Of a stretch of DNA of 33,527 bases, positions 22,949-30,316 are shown in pieces; position 1 is the first letter of the stretch; every line of letters starts with the position of its first letter. Source of the DNA: Gemmatimonas phototrophica. GTDB lineage: Bacteria; Latescibacterota; UBA2968; UBA8231. The stretch spans positions 1 to 33,527 of the forward strand of contig CAMAVQ010000028.1 of the NCBI GenBank assembly GCA_945861755.1, in the 5' to 3' direction. Made by a program: the position numbers and the translations under genes. Below the pieces are notes generated by a model. That model was not told where the DNA came from, searched no databases, and saw nothing but the letters and a program-made list of their open reading frames with translations.

Positions 22949-23827
22949 TCAGGGATCCTTGGCGCAGCGGCAACCCTGCATCTCTGATTTAACCTCTGGA
23001 GCGCCGTAGAGCCGAGTGGCGATGCGGATGTGGATGGGGTCGGTGCCGAAGGAACCGCCCTTGATGACCTTGTTGCGGCCGTCCTTGGGGCCCTGCGGGT
23101 CCTTGGCTCCCTGGCTGTTGCGGTAGTAGCTGGCATCCAGCCAGTCGGCGACCCATTCCTCGGCATTGCCGGCCATGTCCATGATGCCAAAAGGGCTGAC
23201 CCCGTCGGGGAAGGAGCCCACGGGCGCAGTGTAGCGAAAGCCATCGGCGCTCCAGCCCTGTTCGGGGCGGATATTGGCCCGCCAGAGGCCGTCGGTCTCG
23301 GGGCGTTCGTTGCCCCAGGGGTATTTGCGGTACATTTCTCCGGGCCCGCGGGCGGCGTATTCCCATTCGGCTTCGGTGGGCAGGCGTTTGCCCACATAGT
23401 TGCAGAAGGCGTACGCATCGAACCAATTGAGCCCGGTGGCCGGCTGGTTCTCGGCCTTCATCTCGTCGTTGAGATAATGCTGCAGGTGGTCCTGGTCGGC
23501 GGGCTGGCTGGGGTGGTTGAACGAAGTACCCTGGTGCTGCTCGAGGTGGGCGAGGAATTTCTTGTACTGGGCGTTGTTGACCTCGTATTTGTCCAGATAG
23601 AAGGCGCTGAGTTTGACCTGGTGGCGGGGGTACTCAGCCTCGTAGTTGAGATATATACTTGGGGCAAACCCTTCCAGATCCGCCTTCTCACCCCCCATGA
23701 GAAATTCTCCGGCGGGGATGAGCACCATCTCGCCACCGTCCTTGGTTTGGATCTGCGGTTCGGGGCTGCAGCGCACCAGGCAAAGGCTCAACAGGAAAAG
23801 GGCACCGGACAATCCAAGGCGATACAT
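22949..23827 (-). CDS. Exported SUMF1-domain protein, probable lipoprotein, not a classical formylglycine enzyme
   Basis: The 292-aa protein starts with a hydrophobic signal (residues 4-19) ending LVRC, a poor lipobox with Cys20 as possible lipid site. The rest is the SUMF1/FGE fold: IPAGEFLMGG (37-46), RLPTEAEWEYAARG (148-161), WGNERPE, GIMDMAGNAEEW (214-225) and KGGSF (256-260). Copper-dependent formylglycine enzymes use two cysteines in the segment after GGSF; here that stretch reads GTDPIHIRIATR with no cysteine. Sulfatase activation is therefore unlikely, and a binding or structural role outside the cytoplasm is more plausible. It is divergent from pspA. Confidence 0.84.
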   Translation of the reverse strand: MYRLGLSGALFLLSLCLVRCSPEPQIQTKDGGEMVLIPAGEFLMGGEKADLEGFAPSIYLNYEAEYPRHQVKLSAFYLDKYEVNNAQYKKFLAHLEQHQGTSFNHPSQPADQDHLQHYLNDEMKAENQPATGLNWFDAYAFCNYVGKRLPTEAEWEYAARGPGEMYRKYPWGNERPETDGLWRANIRPEQGWSADGFRYTAPVGSFPDGVSPFGIMDMAGNAEEWVADWLDASYYRNSQGAKDPQGPKDGRNKVIKGGSFGTDPIHIRIATRLYGAPEVKSEMQGCRCAKDP

Positions 23828-23933
23828 GCGCGGGAAATCCTCCTTTCACGAGAGAGACGGCGAATATACATTAAACGCAGGGGCCGTGAAAAGTTCCGCA
23901 AATGCCAGATTTTTGTCAAAGGGCCTCGGACAG

Positions 23934-24002
23934 CAGATTCAAATCTGGCTGTCCCGGCCATTGCCCTGGCGGCACCGGCCATTCAGATTTGGCTATCAGA
24001 TT
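23934..24002 (+). promoter_or_regulatory. Cluster of CAGATT half-sites upstream of the sigma-54 promoter
   Basis: CAGATTCAAATCTG (23934-23947) is a 6-bp inverted repeat with a two-base centre. CAGATT returns at 23984 and 23997. The sites lie about 95-160 bp before the expected start of transcription, the usual distance for sigma-54 activator binding. Binding by the regulator at 26864 is inference. Confidence 0.45.
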
Positions 24003-24068
24003 GATATAAAAGATATAAATTATTGGCAGACAATCTATTACTGGACAATCACCATGCTCGGGAAGTCC

Positions 24069-24084
24069 TGGCACAGCTCTTGCA
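24069..24084 (+). promoter_or_regulatory. Sigma-54 (RpoN) promoter of the pspA operon
   Basis: TGGCAC, five bases (AGCTC), then TTGCA. GG at 24070 and GC at 24082 are separated by exactly 10 nt, a full match to the -24/-12 consensus. Initiation is expected near 24095, about 40 nt before the pspA start codon. Confidence 0.88.
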
Positions 24085-24134
24085 ATACCAAAGTGCGGGA
24101 AGGCTATTCCAGACCCATCAAGGAGCGTGGAGCA

Positions 24135-24812
24135 ATGGCAAAGAGCGTTTTTTCGCGGATGGCAGACATCCTCAAGGCCAATATCAACGAGTTGCTGGAC
24201 CGGGCTGAAGAACCCGACAAGATGATCCGGCAGATGGTGCGGGAGATGGAAGAGGCGGTGAACAAGGCCACCGCTTCGGTAGGTACCGCCCTGGCCAATC
24301 AGAAACGCCTGGAACGCCAGCATGCCGAAAAGTGGGCCCAGGTGGAGGAATGGCAGCGGCGGGCGGAAAGGGCAGTGGAAGGGGGAGACGACGAACTGGC
24401 CCGCCGGGCTTTGGAGCGCAAGGCGGTCTTCCAGAAGATGCGCGACGACCTGGGCGCCGCCCTGGAGGAGAGCCGGCAGTCCGTGACCCAGCTCAAGACC
24501 CAACTGGGTGAGCTCAAGGTGAAGTTAGAAGAGGCCCGTGCCCGTGAAGGGGTCCTGGTGGCCAGGCATCGGGCGGCCCAGGCCCGCAAGCAGATGGCCC
24601 AGAGTATGTCGGGGCTGGGGTCGGGCGCCTTCTCCAGCTTCGAGCGTTTCGAACAGAAGATCGAGAGTTCTGAGGCTGAAGCCGAGGCCTATGAGGAGAT
24701 GGCCAGCGACAAGGACGACATCGAGAAGCAGATCCGGGCACTCGACACCGGCAAGCAGGTGGAGAGCGAATTGGCCCAGCTCAAAGCCAAGGTGACCAAG
24801 AAACAGGATTGA
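24135..24812 (+). CDS. pspA: PspA/IM30-family membrane-maintenance protein
   Basis: PspA coats damaged inner membrane as ESCRT-III-like oligomers. The 225-aa protein has the family N-terminus (SVFSRMADILKANINELLD, an amphipathic helix), DPDKMIRQM-like EEPDKMIRQMVREME, and then an almost continuous charged helical hairpin, LERKAVFQK, and a GSGAFSSFERFEQKIE segment before the last helices. The frame is open far upstream, but ATG 24135 fits the promoter and the AAGGAG at 24119-24124. It is the first gene of a sigma-54-driven operon with a membrane protein, a small membrane protein, a kinase and a sigma-54 activator. Confidence 0.93.
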   Translation: MAKSVFSRMADILKANINELLDRAEEPDKMIRQMVREMEEAVNKATASVGTALANQKRLERQHAEKWAQVEEWQRRAERAVEGGDDELARRALERKAVFQKMRDDLGAALEESRQSVTQLKTQLGELKVKLEEARAREGVLVARHRAAQARKQMAQSMSGLGSGAFSSFERFEQKIESSEAEAEAYEEMASDKDDIEKQIRALDTGKQVESELAQLKAKVTKKQD

Positions 24813-24816
24813 TTCC

Positions 24817-25314
24817 ATGGGCGAGCTGCAAAGAACCATTGAGGACGCCAAACTGAAGGTGAGGTTTTCGATGGAAGGTGGGTTGAAGCGTCTGGGTGCG
24901 CTTTTCCTCAAGGCTTGGGCCGTGCCGATGATCCCGATCGGCCTGGGCCTGATCCTGTATGGGTTGTTCACCAACTTCGAGCCCCTCTCCATCGGGGTGG
25001 CGCTGGTGTTGATGGGCGGCCTGCTCTGGCTGCTGGCCTCCAAGTTGGACGCCGCCGCCCTGTTGGTGCGCCACCGCAAGGAACAGAACCGCATCGTGCG
25101 CCTGGCCCGCCAGAAAGGCGGGCGGCTGATGGTGGCCGAAGCGGCCGCCGACAGCGGTCTGATGGTTCAGGAAGCCGAGGAGATCCTCCGCGAACTGGCC
25201 GACGGGGGGTACGCCGAGGTGGAGGTCACTGATTCGGGCATGGTGGTATACCGCTTTCCCGAATTTCTCTACAGCCACGAGAAACACTGGGCCCGCCGCG
25301 TCGAGAGCGCCTGA
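24817..25314 (+). CDS. Two-TM protein with a C-terminal winged helix
   Basis: The 165-aa product has an amphipathic basic N-terminus, two hydrophobic segments (about 33-53 and 57-76) with a short outer loop, then a cytosolic part. Residues 90-148 (NRIVRLARQKGGRLMVAEAAADSG, then EEAEEILRELADGGYAEV and a GMVVYRFPEF strand) have the form of a winged helix. It begins four bases after the pspA stop and so is probably coupled. The position suggests a PspB/PspC-like membrane partner of PspA, but there is no sequence match to PspB or PspC; the function is inferred from context only. Confidence 0.75.
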   Translation: MGELQRTIEDAKLKVRFSMEGGLKRLGALFLKAWAVPMIPIGLGLILYGLFTNFEPLSIGVALVLMGGLLWLLASKLDAAALLVRHRKEQNRIVRLARQKGGRLMVAEAAADSGLMVQEAEEILRELADGGYAEVEVTDSGMVVYRFPEFLYSHEKHWARRVESA

Positions 25315-25372
25315 GCCAGCCAGATGAAGCTCAGATCAATAACGAAGCACGACAAGGAATAGGAGGGGAGAG

Positions 25373-25540
25373 ATGCTGGCGAAGATACTCGGCGCGTTCC
25401 TGTTGGTCATCGGCGTGGTCCTGGGGGTGAAACTGCTCTTCAAAACCATCGGTTTCGTGTTCTCCCTGATCGCGATACTTTTTACCGCCGCGGTGGTGGT
25501 GGTGCTGGTCTACTACGGCTGGCGGATGATCAACCGCTGA
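25373..25540 (+). CDS. 55-aa membrane protein of the psp operon
   Basis: ATG 25373 follows AGGAGGGGAG at ideal spacing and opens a 55-codon frame. Almost the whole product is hydrophobic: LGAFLLVIGVVLGVKLLF, a short link, then FSLIAILFTAAVVVVLVYYGW, ending RMINR. It is predicted to form one helical hairpin in the inner membrane. Small hydrophobic Psp proteins (PspD, PspG) are known in enterobacteria, but no homology is claimed. The next gene starts 6 nt downstream. Confidence 0.72.
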   Translation: MLAKILGAFLLVIGVVLGVKLLFKTIGFVFSLIAILFTAAVVVVLVYYGWRMINR

Positions 25541-25546
25541 CGCCAA

Positions 25547-26857
25547 GTGGCCGTGGAACCGAATTGGCAGCGCGGAGAAACGGATTTCCGCCAGGGTGTG
25601 GCCCTGCTGCAGGCCGGGCAGACCGAACCCGCCCTGGAGGCCTTCACCCTCGCCGCCGAAGCGGGCCATCTGGAGGCGCGGTTCCAACTAGCCCTGCTAT
25701 GGGTGCGCCAAGGGCGCAGCCAGGGCGTTGGGGCCAGGCAGGCCATCACCCATCTCGAAGCCATCCTGCACGCCTGCGCGACTGGACGGGCCTATGCGGG
25801 GGAAGACCGGGTCTGTTTTGCCCTCGGCAACCTCTACGCCGAGGAACTCCAGACCCGTCCCCAGGCCATCAGGATCTACCGCCGGGGACTGGCCCTCAAT
25901 CCGCTTTCGGCCCCGGGCCACGACAGCCTGGGGCTCCTGCTGCTGGAAAGCGGTCAGGTGTTGGGTGCGCTCGGCGAATTCAAGGTGGCTATCCAGCTAG
26001 ACCCGGCCCTGGCCTCACCCTACCTGCACCTGGCCCGACTCTTCTTTCAGCATGTCGAGGCCGAGGAACTCTCCCAGGAATACGCCCACATCACCGAGGA
26101 GTTTGGACCACGGGCGCCCCAGGTGTTGGCCAGACTGTCGATGGAGCTGATGGAGCTGAGCCGCGAACAGACCTATGAGGGCTTGTATTCCAAGGGCCAC
26201 CAGCTCAAGAATCTCATGGGGTTGATGGGCAGCCGGCTGCGCGGTCTACTGCGGCAGGTAAAGGGGACTCCCGCCTGGGAAACCGAGCTGGGGGAGTTGG
26301 CTGCCGAGCAGGAACGGCTGTACGGGGAATGGGTGAAGTACTTGGGGGCGATGAAGCCCGAACAAGTGCGCTTGGTATTGCTCGATCCAGCGCAGGTGGT
26401 GCGGCGGGTCTTGGCGGCGGTTGGGATCCAGGCCGGTCCGGTGCAGTTACATCTGCGCATCCAGGACGAAGTGCCGCCGGTAGAGGCCGACGAACGCCTG
26501 CTGCGCGAGGCGCTGCTCAACCTGTGTCTAAACGCCTTGGAGGCCTTGGCAGGTCGCCCAGGTAATCTCACGGTCGGGCTGGGCTGCAATCTAGACCAGG
26601 GGCTAGTTTTCATCGAGGTGGAGGACGACGGCGCCGGGATTCCTCCCGAACACCTGGGCCACGTCTTTGATCCAGGATTCAGCACCAAAGAACAGGGCAA
26701 CGGATACGGGCTGAGCATCGCCCGGCGCATCGCCCACGCCCATCACGGGGAGCTGCGCGTCAAGAGTCGGGTGGGGCATGGCACGGTGTTCCGCCTCGAC
26801 CTGCCCATCAACTTCGAAGTGACGCCTAGCGTCACCCAGCTGCAGGCGCTGGGCTGA
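25547..26857 (+). CDS. Soluble TPR-containing sensor histidine kinase
   Basis: This 436-aa protein has TPR-like helical repeats in residues 10-190 (for example AIRIYRRGLALNPLSAPGHDSLGLLLLESGQ). The phospho-acceptor is probably His218 in GHQLKNLMG, and a GHKL ATPase domain follows: N box LLNLCLNALEAL (Asn329), DDGAGIP (360-366) and GNGYGLSIARRI (384-394). No membrane segment is seen, so the signal must come from cytosolic protein contact, perhaps PspA or the membrane partners. The start is GTG 25547 without a clear ribosome-binding site, suggesting coupling to the small gene 6 nt upstream. The partner regulator follows after 6 nt. Confidence 0.88.
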   Translation: MAVEPNWQRGETDFRQGVALLQAGQTEPALEAFTLAAEAGHLEARFQLALLWVRQGRSQGVGARQAITHLEAILHACATGRAYAGEDRVCFALGNLYAEELQTRPQAIRIYRRGLALNPLSAPGHDSLGLLLLESGQVLGALGEFKVAIQLDPALASPYLHLARLFFQHVEAEELSQEYAHITEEFGPRAPQVLARLSMELMELSREQTYEGLYSKGHQLKNLMGLMGSRLRGLLRQVKGTPAWETELGELAAEQERLYGEWVKYLGAMKPEQVRLVLLDPAQVVRRVLAAVGIQAGPVQLHLRIQDEVPPVEADERLLREALLNLCLNALEALAGRPGNLTVGLGCNLDQGLVFIEVEDDGAGIPPEHLGHVFDPGFSTKEQGNGYGLSIARRIAHAHHGELRVKSRVGHGTVFRLDLPINFEVTPSVTQLQALG

Positions 26858-26863
26858 GAAGCG

Positions 26864-28279
26864 ATGAAAGAACCCAACAAGGGCAGCGTGCTCATCGCCG
26901 ACGACCAGGCGGAGGTGCGCCAGCTGCTGGCCAGAAAATTACAAGAACGGGGCAAACAGGTCGGCGTTTTTGCCAGCGGATCGGCCCTGGTGGCCCACCT
27001 CGATCAGAAAAATGGCGAGGTGGAACTGGTGGTCCTCGATATGGACTTTGGGTCGGGGGAACCCGACGGCATCGAAATTCTCAGGCAACTCAAACAGCGC
27101 CGGCCAGACCTGCCGGTGATCATCCTCACCGGCAAGGGCAGTGTCGAGGCGGCGGTGCAGGCCATCCAGGCCGGGGCTGCCGATTTTATCGAGAAGGATC
27201 TCTATGTAGAGGACAAGCTGGAACTGGGCATGGAGAAGGTAGAGCGCATGCTCCAGGTGTTGCGCGAGAACGCCCGCCTGCGGGCGGAAAACGAGGCCCT
27301 GGGGCGGGAAAATGTTTTTTATCGCGGCGAGCTGGGGCGGCAGTACCAGATCGTCAGCCGCAGCCCGGCCATCCAGGGTATCCTCGAACAGGTCGACCGT
27401 ATTGCCTCCATCCCGCGCCCAGTGCTCATCCAGGGCGAACGGGGTACGGGCAAGGAGCTGATCGCCGCCGCGCTGCACCACGGCAGCGACCGGCGCGAGC
27501 GGCCTTTTGTCAAACTCAATTGTGCCGCCCTTTCCGAAACGCTCCTGGAATCCGAGCTATTCGGCCATGAGAAAGGTGCTTTCACCGGTGCCACCGACCT
27601 GCGCCGGGGCCGGTTTGAGAGCGCCGACGGGGGCACCCTCTTTCTCGACGAGGTGGGCAATACCTCGCTGGAGTTCCAAAAAAACGTGCTGCGGGTGATC
27701 GAGTACCAGGAATTCGAGCGCATCGGCAGCACCAAAACCCTCAAGGTCAACGTGCGGGTGGTGGCCGCCACCAACGCCGACCTGCCCGAGGAAATCGCCG
27801 CCGGTCGTTTCCGCGCCGACCTCTATGACCGCCTGCGCTTCACCGTGATCCTGCTGCCGCCGCTGCGCGAAAGACCCGAGGATATCACCCTGCTAGTAGA
27901 ATTTTTCGCCGTGCAACTCTGCCGCGAGGTGCCCTCCATCGCCCTGCGATCTTTCAGCCCTGCGGCCCTCGCCTCGTTGGCGGCGTACCCCTGGCCGGGC
28001 AATGTGCGCGAGCTCAAGTTCGCCGTGGAAAGGGCGCTCTGTGTGGCCAGGGGGCGGGAGGTAGCCACCGAGGACCTGCCCCCCGAGGTGCAGGGGCGGA
28101 TGCCCCAGGCGGCGGACCCGGGCAGCTTCGACGAGCAACTAGGGGTGCTCGAAGCCGGCTTGCTGCGCCGGGCCCTGGAGCAGGCCGGTGGGAGCCAGAA
28201 GCAGGCCGCCCAGGACCTGGGGTTGACCTACGACCGCTTCCGGCACCTGCTGCGCCGGCACGACCTGATCGGCAAGTAG
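26864..28279 (+). CDS. NtrC-type response regulator, sigma-54 activator
   Basis: The 471-aa protein has three domains. The receiver (8-125) has the acidic pair Asp13/Asp14, phospho-acceptor Asp59 (LVVLDMDFG), Thr89 and Lys111. The AAA+ domain (about 160-390) has Walker A GERGTGKE (191-198), the sigma-54-contacting GAFTGA (238-243), Walker B GGTLFLDE and the RADLYDRL segment with its arginine finger. The C-terminal Fis-type helix-turn-helix is GSQKQAAQDLGLTYDRFRHLL. It would drive the sigma-54 promoter at 24069, so the operon is probably autoregulated. The enterobacterial PspF lacks a receiver; this one is tied to a kinase. Confidence 0.93.
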   Translation: MKEPNKGSVLIADDQAEVRQLLARKLQERGKQVGVFASGSALVAHLDQKNGEVELVVLDMDFGSGEPDGIEILRQLKQRRPDLPVIILTGKGSVEAAVQAIQAGAADFIEKDLYVEDKLELGMEKVERMLQVLRENARLRAENEALGRENVFYRGELGRQYQIVSRSPAIQGILEQVDRIASIPRPVLIQGERGTGKELIAAALHHGSDRRERPFVKLNCAALSETLLESELFGHEKGAFTGATDLRRGRFESADGGTLFLDEVGNTSLEFQKNVLRVIEYQEFERIGSTKTLKVNVRVVAATNADLPEEIAAGRFRADLYDRLRFTVILLPPLRERPEDITLLVEFFAVQLCREVPSIALRSFSPAALASLAAYPWPGNVRELKFAVERALCVARGREVATEDLPPEVQGRMPQAADPGSFDEQLGVLEAGLLRRALEQAGGSQKQAAQDLGLTYDRFRHLLRRHDLIGK

Positions 28280-28291
28280 CCCCAGCCCTTC

Positions 28292-28319
28292 TTGACAGCC
28301 CCTCTTCCCTACCTATATT
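28292..28319 (+). promoter_or_regulatory. Strong sigma-70-type promoter
   Basis: TTGACA (28292-28297), 16 nt, then TATATT (28314-28319), with initiation near 28326. The stretch from the -35 box into the spacer, CTTGACAGCCC, equals that of the sigma factor promoter at 3998. Confidence 0.8.
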
Positions 28320-28385
28320 AGCCCGCAGCCGCTGACAAGACCTCTGGCCCCTGCCAGGGAGGGCGATGGTCGGCGCCAATCCGCG

Positions 28386-28697
28386 ATGGAAAAAGCCTTC
28401 AAGATCGAAGTCACCCTGACCGGCGAGCTGGCCGAACTTTACCAGCAGCTCCTCGAGGAGTTCGCCGACAAAAGCCAGATCCCCCTGTCGGAAATGAACC
28501 GCACGCTGCTGCAGACCGGGGTGATCCACCATCTGACCATGCTGCAGGGGGTGGGTTTGATCGGCGGCGACGAGGCCACCGGGCAGCAGGCCCTCATCGA
28601 TGCGCTGTCGCGCGATACGCTGATGTGGGATCTGGTCCAACTGGCGCGCAAGTATTGGAGGAACAAGGGCGGGGGCCTGGTCGACCTCAAGGCGTGA
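28386..28697 (+). CDS. Uncharacterised 103-aa protein upstream of the IscU-like gene
   Basis: The protein is not recognised. It is soluble and mostly helical, with an N-terminal KIEVTLTGELAELYQQLLEEFA and a middle LLQTGVIHHLTMLQGVGLIGG, and ends RKYWRNKGGGLVDLKA. There are no cysteines. The ATG has no ribosome-binding site at normal distance. The only strong one (AGGGAGGG, 28356-28363) serves ATG 28366, a 17-codon frame (MVGANPRWKK start) that overlaps this gene, so expression may depend on coupling. It is the first full gene behind the promoter at 28292. Confidence 0.62.
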   Translation: MEKAFKIEVTLTGELAELYQQLLEEFADKSQIPLSEMNRTLLQTGVIHHLTMLQGVGLIGGDEATGQQALIDALSRDTLMWDLVQLARKYWRNKGGGLVDLKA

Positions 28698-28713
28698 AGG
28701 AGAGTTTGTCGCC

Positions 28714-29118
28714 CTGTATAACGACACGGTTTTGGATCATTATCAACACCCCCGGAATGTGGGCATGTTGGCCGAGGCCAATGCAGTGGGCCGGGCCGAA
28801 AATGCAGCTTGCGGAGATGAGTTGCATCTCTACTTGGAGGTCCGGGCAGGCCAGGTGCTGCAGGCCCGATTTCGGACCTTCGGTTGTGCGGCTTCGATCG
28901 CCGCCGGCTCAATGCTCACCCAACTCTTGGCCGGAGCCAGCCTGAGCGAGGCCCAGGAATTTACCAGCGAGGCGGTCAACACCGCTCTGGGCGGGCTGCC
29001 CCCGCTCAAGATACACGGCTCAGTGCTGGCTGCCGATGCACTGCGGGCCGCCCTAGAAGATCATCAAAAACGCTGCGAAAAAGAGAACCCAGACCCAATC
29101 ACCCCAACCTCATCCTGA
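28714..29118 (+). CDS. IscU/NifU-N-like Fe-S scaffold lacking the third cysteine
   Basis: IscU proteins assemble Fe-S clusters on three cysteines. Reading from CTG 28714 gives (M)[14 protein letters not shown], the exact family N-terminus, and AAGGAG lies 12 nt before it. The only alternative in-frame start, TTG 28732, would cut into this motif. Cys33-Gly-Asp (ACGDE) and Cys58 (FGCAAS) are present, but the third site reads KIHGSVLA: His101 is kept and the cysteine is replaced by Gly102. The protein is 134 aa. It may hold a cluster with another ligand or transfer rather than build clusters. No iscS, sufBCD or fdx is nearby. Confidence 0.8.
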   Translation: MYNDTVLDHYQHPRNVGMLAEANAVGRAENAACGDELHLYLEVRAGQVLQARFRTFGCAASIAAGSMLTQLLAGASLSEAQEFTSEAVNTALGGLPPLKIHGSVLAADALRAALEDHQKRCEKENPDPITPTSS

Positions 29119-29129
29119 AAGGGAGCCCC

Positions 29130-29741
29130 ATGGCATACACCCTTCCCGCCCTGCCCTATGCCTTCGATGCGCTCGAGCCGCACATCGACGCCCGCACCAT
29201 GGAAATCCACCACGGCAAACACCACAACACCTACATTACCAACGTCAACAAGGCCCTTGAGGCGCATCCGGCCCTGGCGGCTAAGAGTGTCGAGGACCTG
29301 ATCAAGGATCTCAACGCCGTGCCCGAAAACGTCCGCACCGCGGTGCGCAACAACGGCGGTGGGCACGCCAACCACAGCCTCTTCTGGACCGTCATGGCCC
29401 CCAAGGCCGGCGGGGAGCCCGACGGCGACCTGGCCGCGGCCATCACCAGCGACCTGGGCGGTTTCGCCGCCTTCAAGGAGAAGTTCGCTGCCGCCGGTAC
29501 CACCCGCTTCGGCAGCGGCTGGGCCTGGCTGGTGGTCAAAGGGGGCAAACTAGAGGTGCTGAGCACCCCCAACCAGGACAGCCCGCTCATGGACGGCAGC
29601 GGCACCCCCATCCTGGGTCTGGATGTGTGGGAGCACGCCTATTACCTGAACTACCAGAACCTCCGTCCCGCCTATATCGCCGCTTTCTGGAGCGTAGTGA
29701 ACTGGGCCGAAGTGGCGCGCCGCTTCCAGGCCGCCAAGTGA
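29130..29741 (+). CDS. sodA: Superoxide dismutase, Mn-type (Fe/Mn family)
   Basis: This enzyme turns superoxide into oxygen and hydrogen peroxide. The 203-aa protein has metal ligands His27, His82, Asp165 (DVWEHAYYL) and His169. The outer-sphere glutamine lies in the second half (Gln149, [10 protein letters not shown]), and [11 protein letters not shown] has glycine where Fe enzymes carry glutamine, both pointing to manganese. There is no signal peptide, so it acts in the cytosol. AAAGGGAG precedes the ATG, 11 nt after the IscU-like gene. The peroxiredoxin that follows removes the peroxide product. Confidence 0.95.
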   Translation: MAYTLPALPYAFDALEPHIDARTMEIHHGKHHNTYITNVNKALEAHPALAAKSVEDLIKDLNAVPENVRTAVRNNGGGHANHSLFWTVMAPKAGGEPDGDLAAAITSDLGGFAAFKEKFAAAGTTRFGSGWAWLVVKGGKLEVLSTPNQDSPLMDGSGTPILGLDVWEHAYYLNYQNLRPAYIAAFWSVVNWAEVARRFQAAK

Positions 29742-29754
29742 AAGGAAAATACCA

Positions 29755-30225
29755 ATGGTGCTCAAAGTAGGAGACCAAGCCCCAGCTTTTACCCTGCCCG
29801 ATACCAAACGCGAGCAGGTGAGTCTGGAGTCTTTCAAGGGCAAGAGCAACGTGGTGCTGCTCTTTGTGCCTCTGGCTTTCACCGGCGTCTGTACGGCCGA
29901 GTTGTGCGAGATTTCCGCCGGCCTCGGTGGCTATCAGAGCCTCAACGCCGAAGTGCTCGGCCTGAGTGTGGATAGCCCATTTTCGTTGGGCGCTTGGGCC
30001 GAGAAGGAAAAGATCACCATCCCGCTGCTGAGCGATTTCAACAAAGAGGTCAGCGCTGCGTATGGGGCGCAATACGAGGAACTCATCGGGCTGAAGGGCG
30101 TGGCCAAACGCTCCGCCTTCGTGATCGACAAGTCCGGGGTGATCCGCTTCGCCTCGGTGTCTGATGACGCCAAAGTGCTGCCGGATTTTGCGGCGATCAA
30201 GGCTTGCCTTGAGTCGCTGAGTTGA
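29755..30225 (+). CDS. Peroxiredoxin, AhpE/PrxQ-like
   Basis: The 156-aa thiol peroxidase has the peroxidatic site PLAFTGVCTAELC: Pro39, Thr43, Cys46 and a second Cys51 five residues on, with the arginine in AKRSAFVID (Arg119). The PLAFTGxC form is typical of AhpE-type enzymes, which have one cysteine, whereas the C-x4-C spacing is that of PrxQ/BCP, where the second cysteine forms the resolving disulfide. The protein thus probably recycles by an internal disulfide with thioredoxin. It sits 13 nt after sodA, and a strong terminator follows, so the two form an oxidative-stress unit with the upstream Fe-S gene. Confidence 0.9.
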   Translation: MVLKVGDQAPAFTLPDTKREQVSLESFKGKSNVVLLFVPLAFTGVCTAELCEISAGLGGYQSLNAEVLGLSVDSPFSLGAWAEKEKITIPLLSDFNKEVSAAYGAQYEELIGLKGVAKRSAFVIDKSGVIRFASVSDDAKVLPDFAAIKACLESLS

Positions 30226-30244
30226 AGTTCGGGCGCGATTCGTC

Positions 30245-30287
30245 GGCAGAGGGGCAGAGCGCAGGCTTTTGCCCCTCTGCCTTTATT
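30245..30287 (+). terminator. Rho-independent terminator after the peroxiredoxin gene
   Basis: A 12-bp perfect stem (GGCAGAGGGGCA, 30245-30256, with 30270-30281) and a 13-nt loop are followed by TTTATT. It separates the sod/peroxiredoxin unit from folE. Confidence 0.85.
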
Positions 30288-30316
30288 GGTCAGTTCTCCA
30301 GGCGATAGGAAAAGGC

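Noticed and set aside
22949-23827. Annotation as active formylglycine-generating enzyme
   Set aside because: The paired active-site cysteines are missing and no sulfatase is nearby.
23030-24004. 324-codon plus-strand frame over the SUMF1-domain gene
   Set aside because: It is a shadow frame; the minus strand carries all SUMF1 fold motifs.
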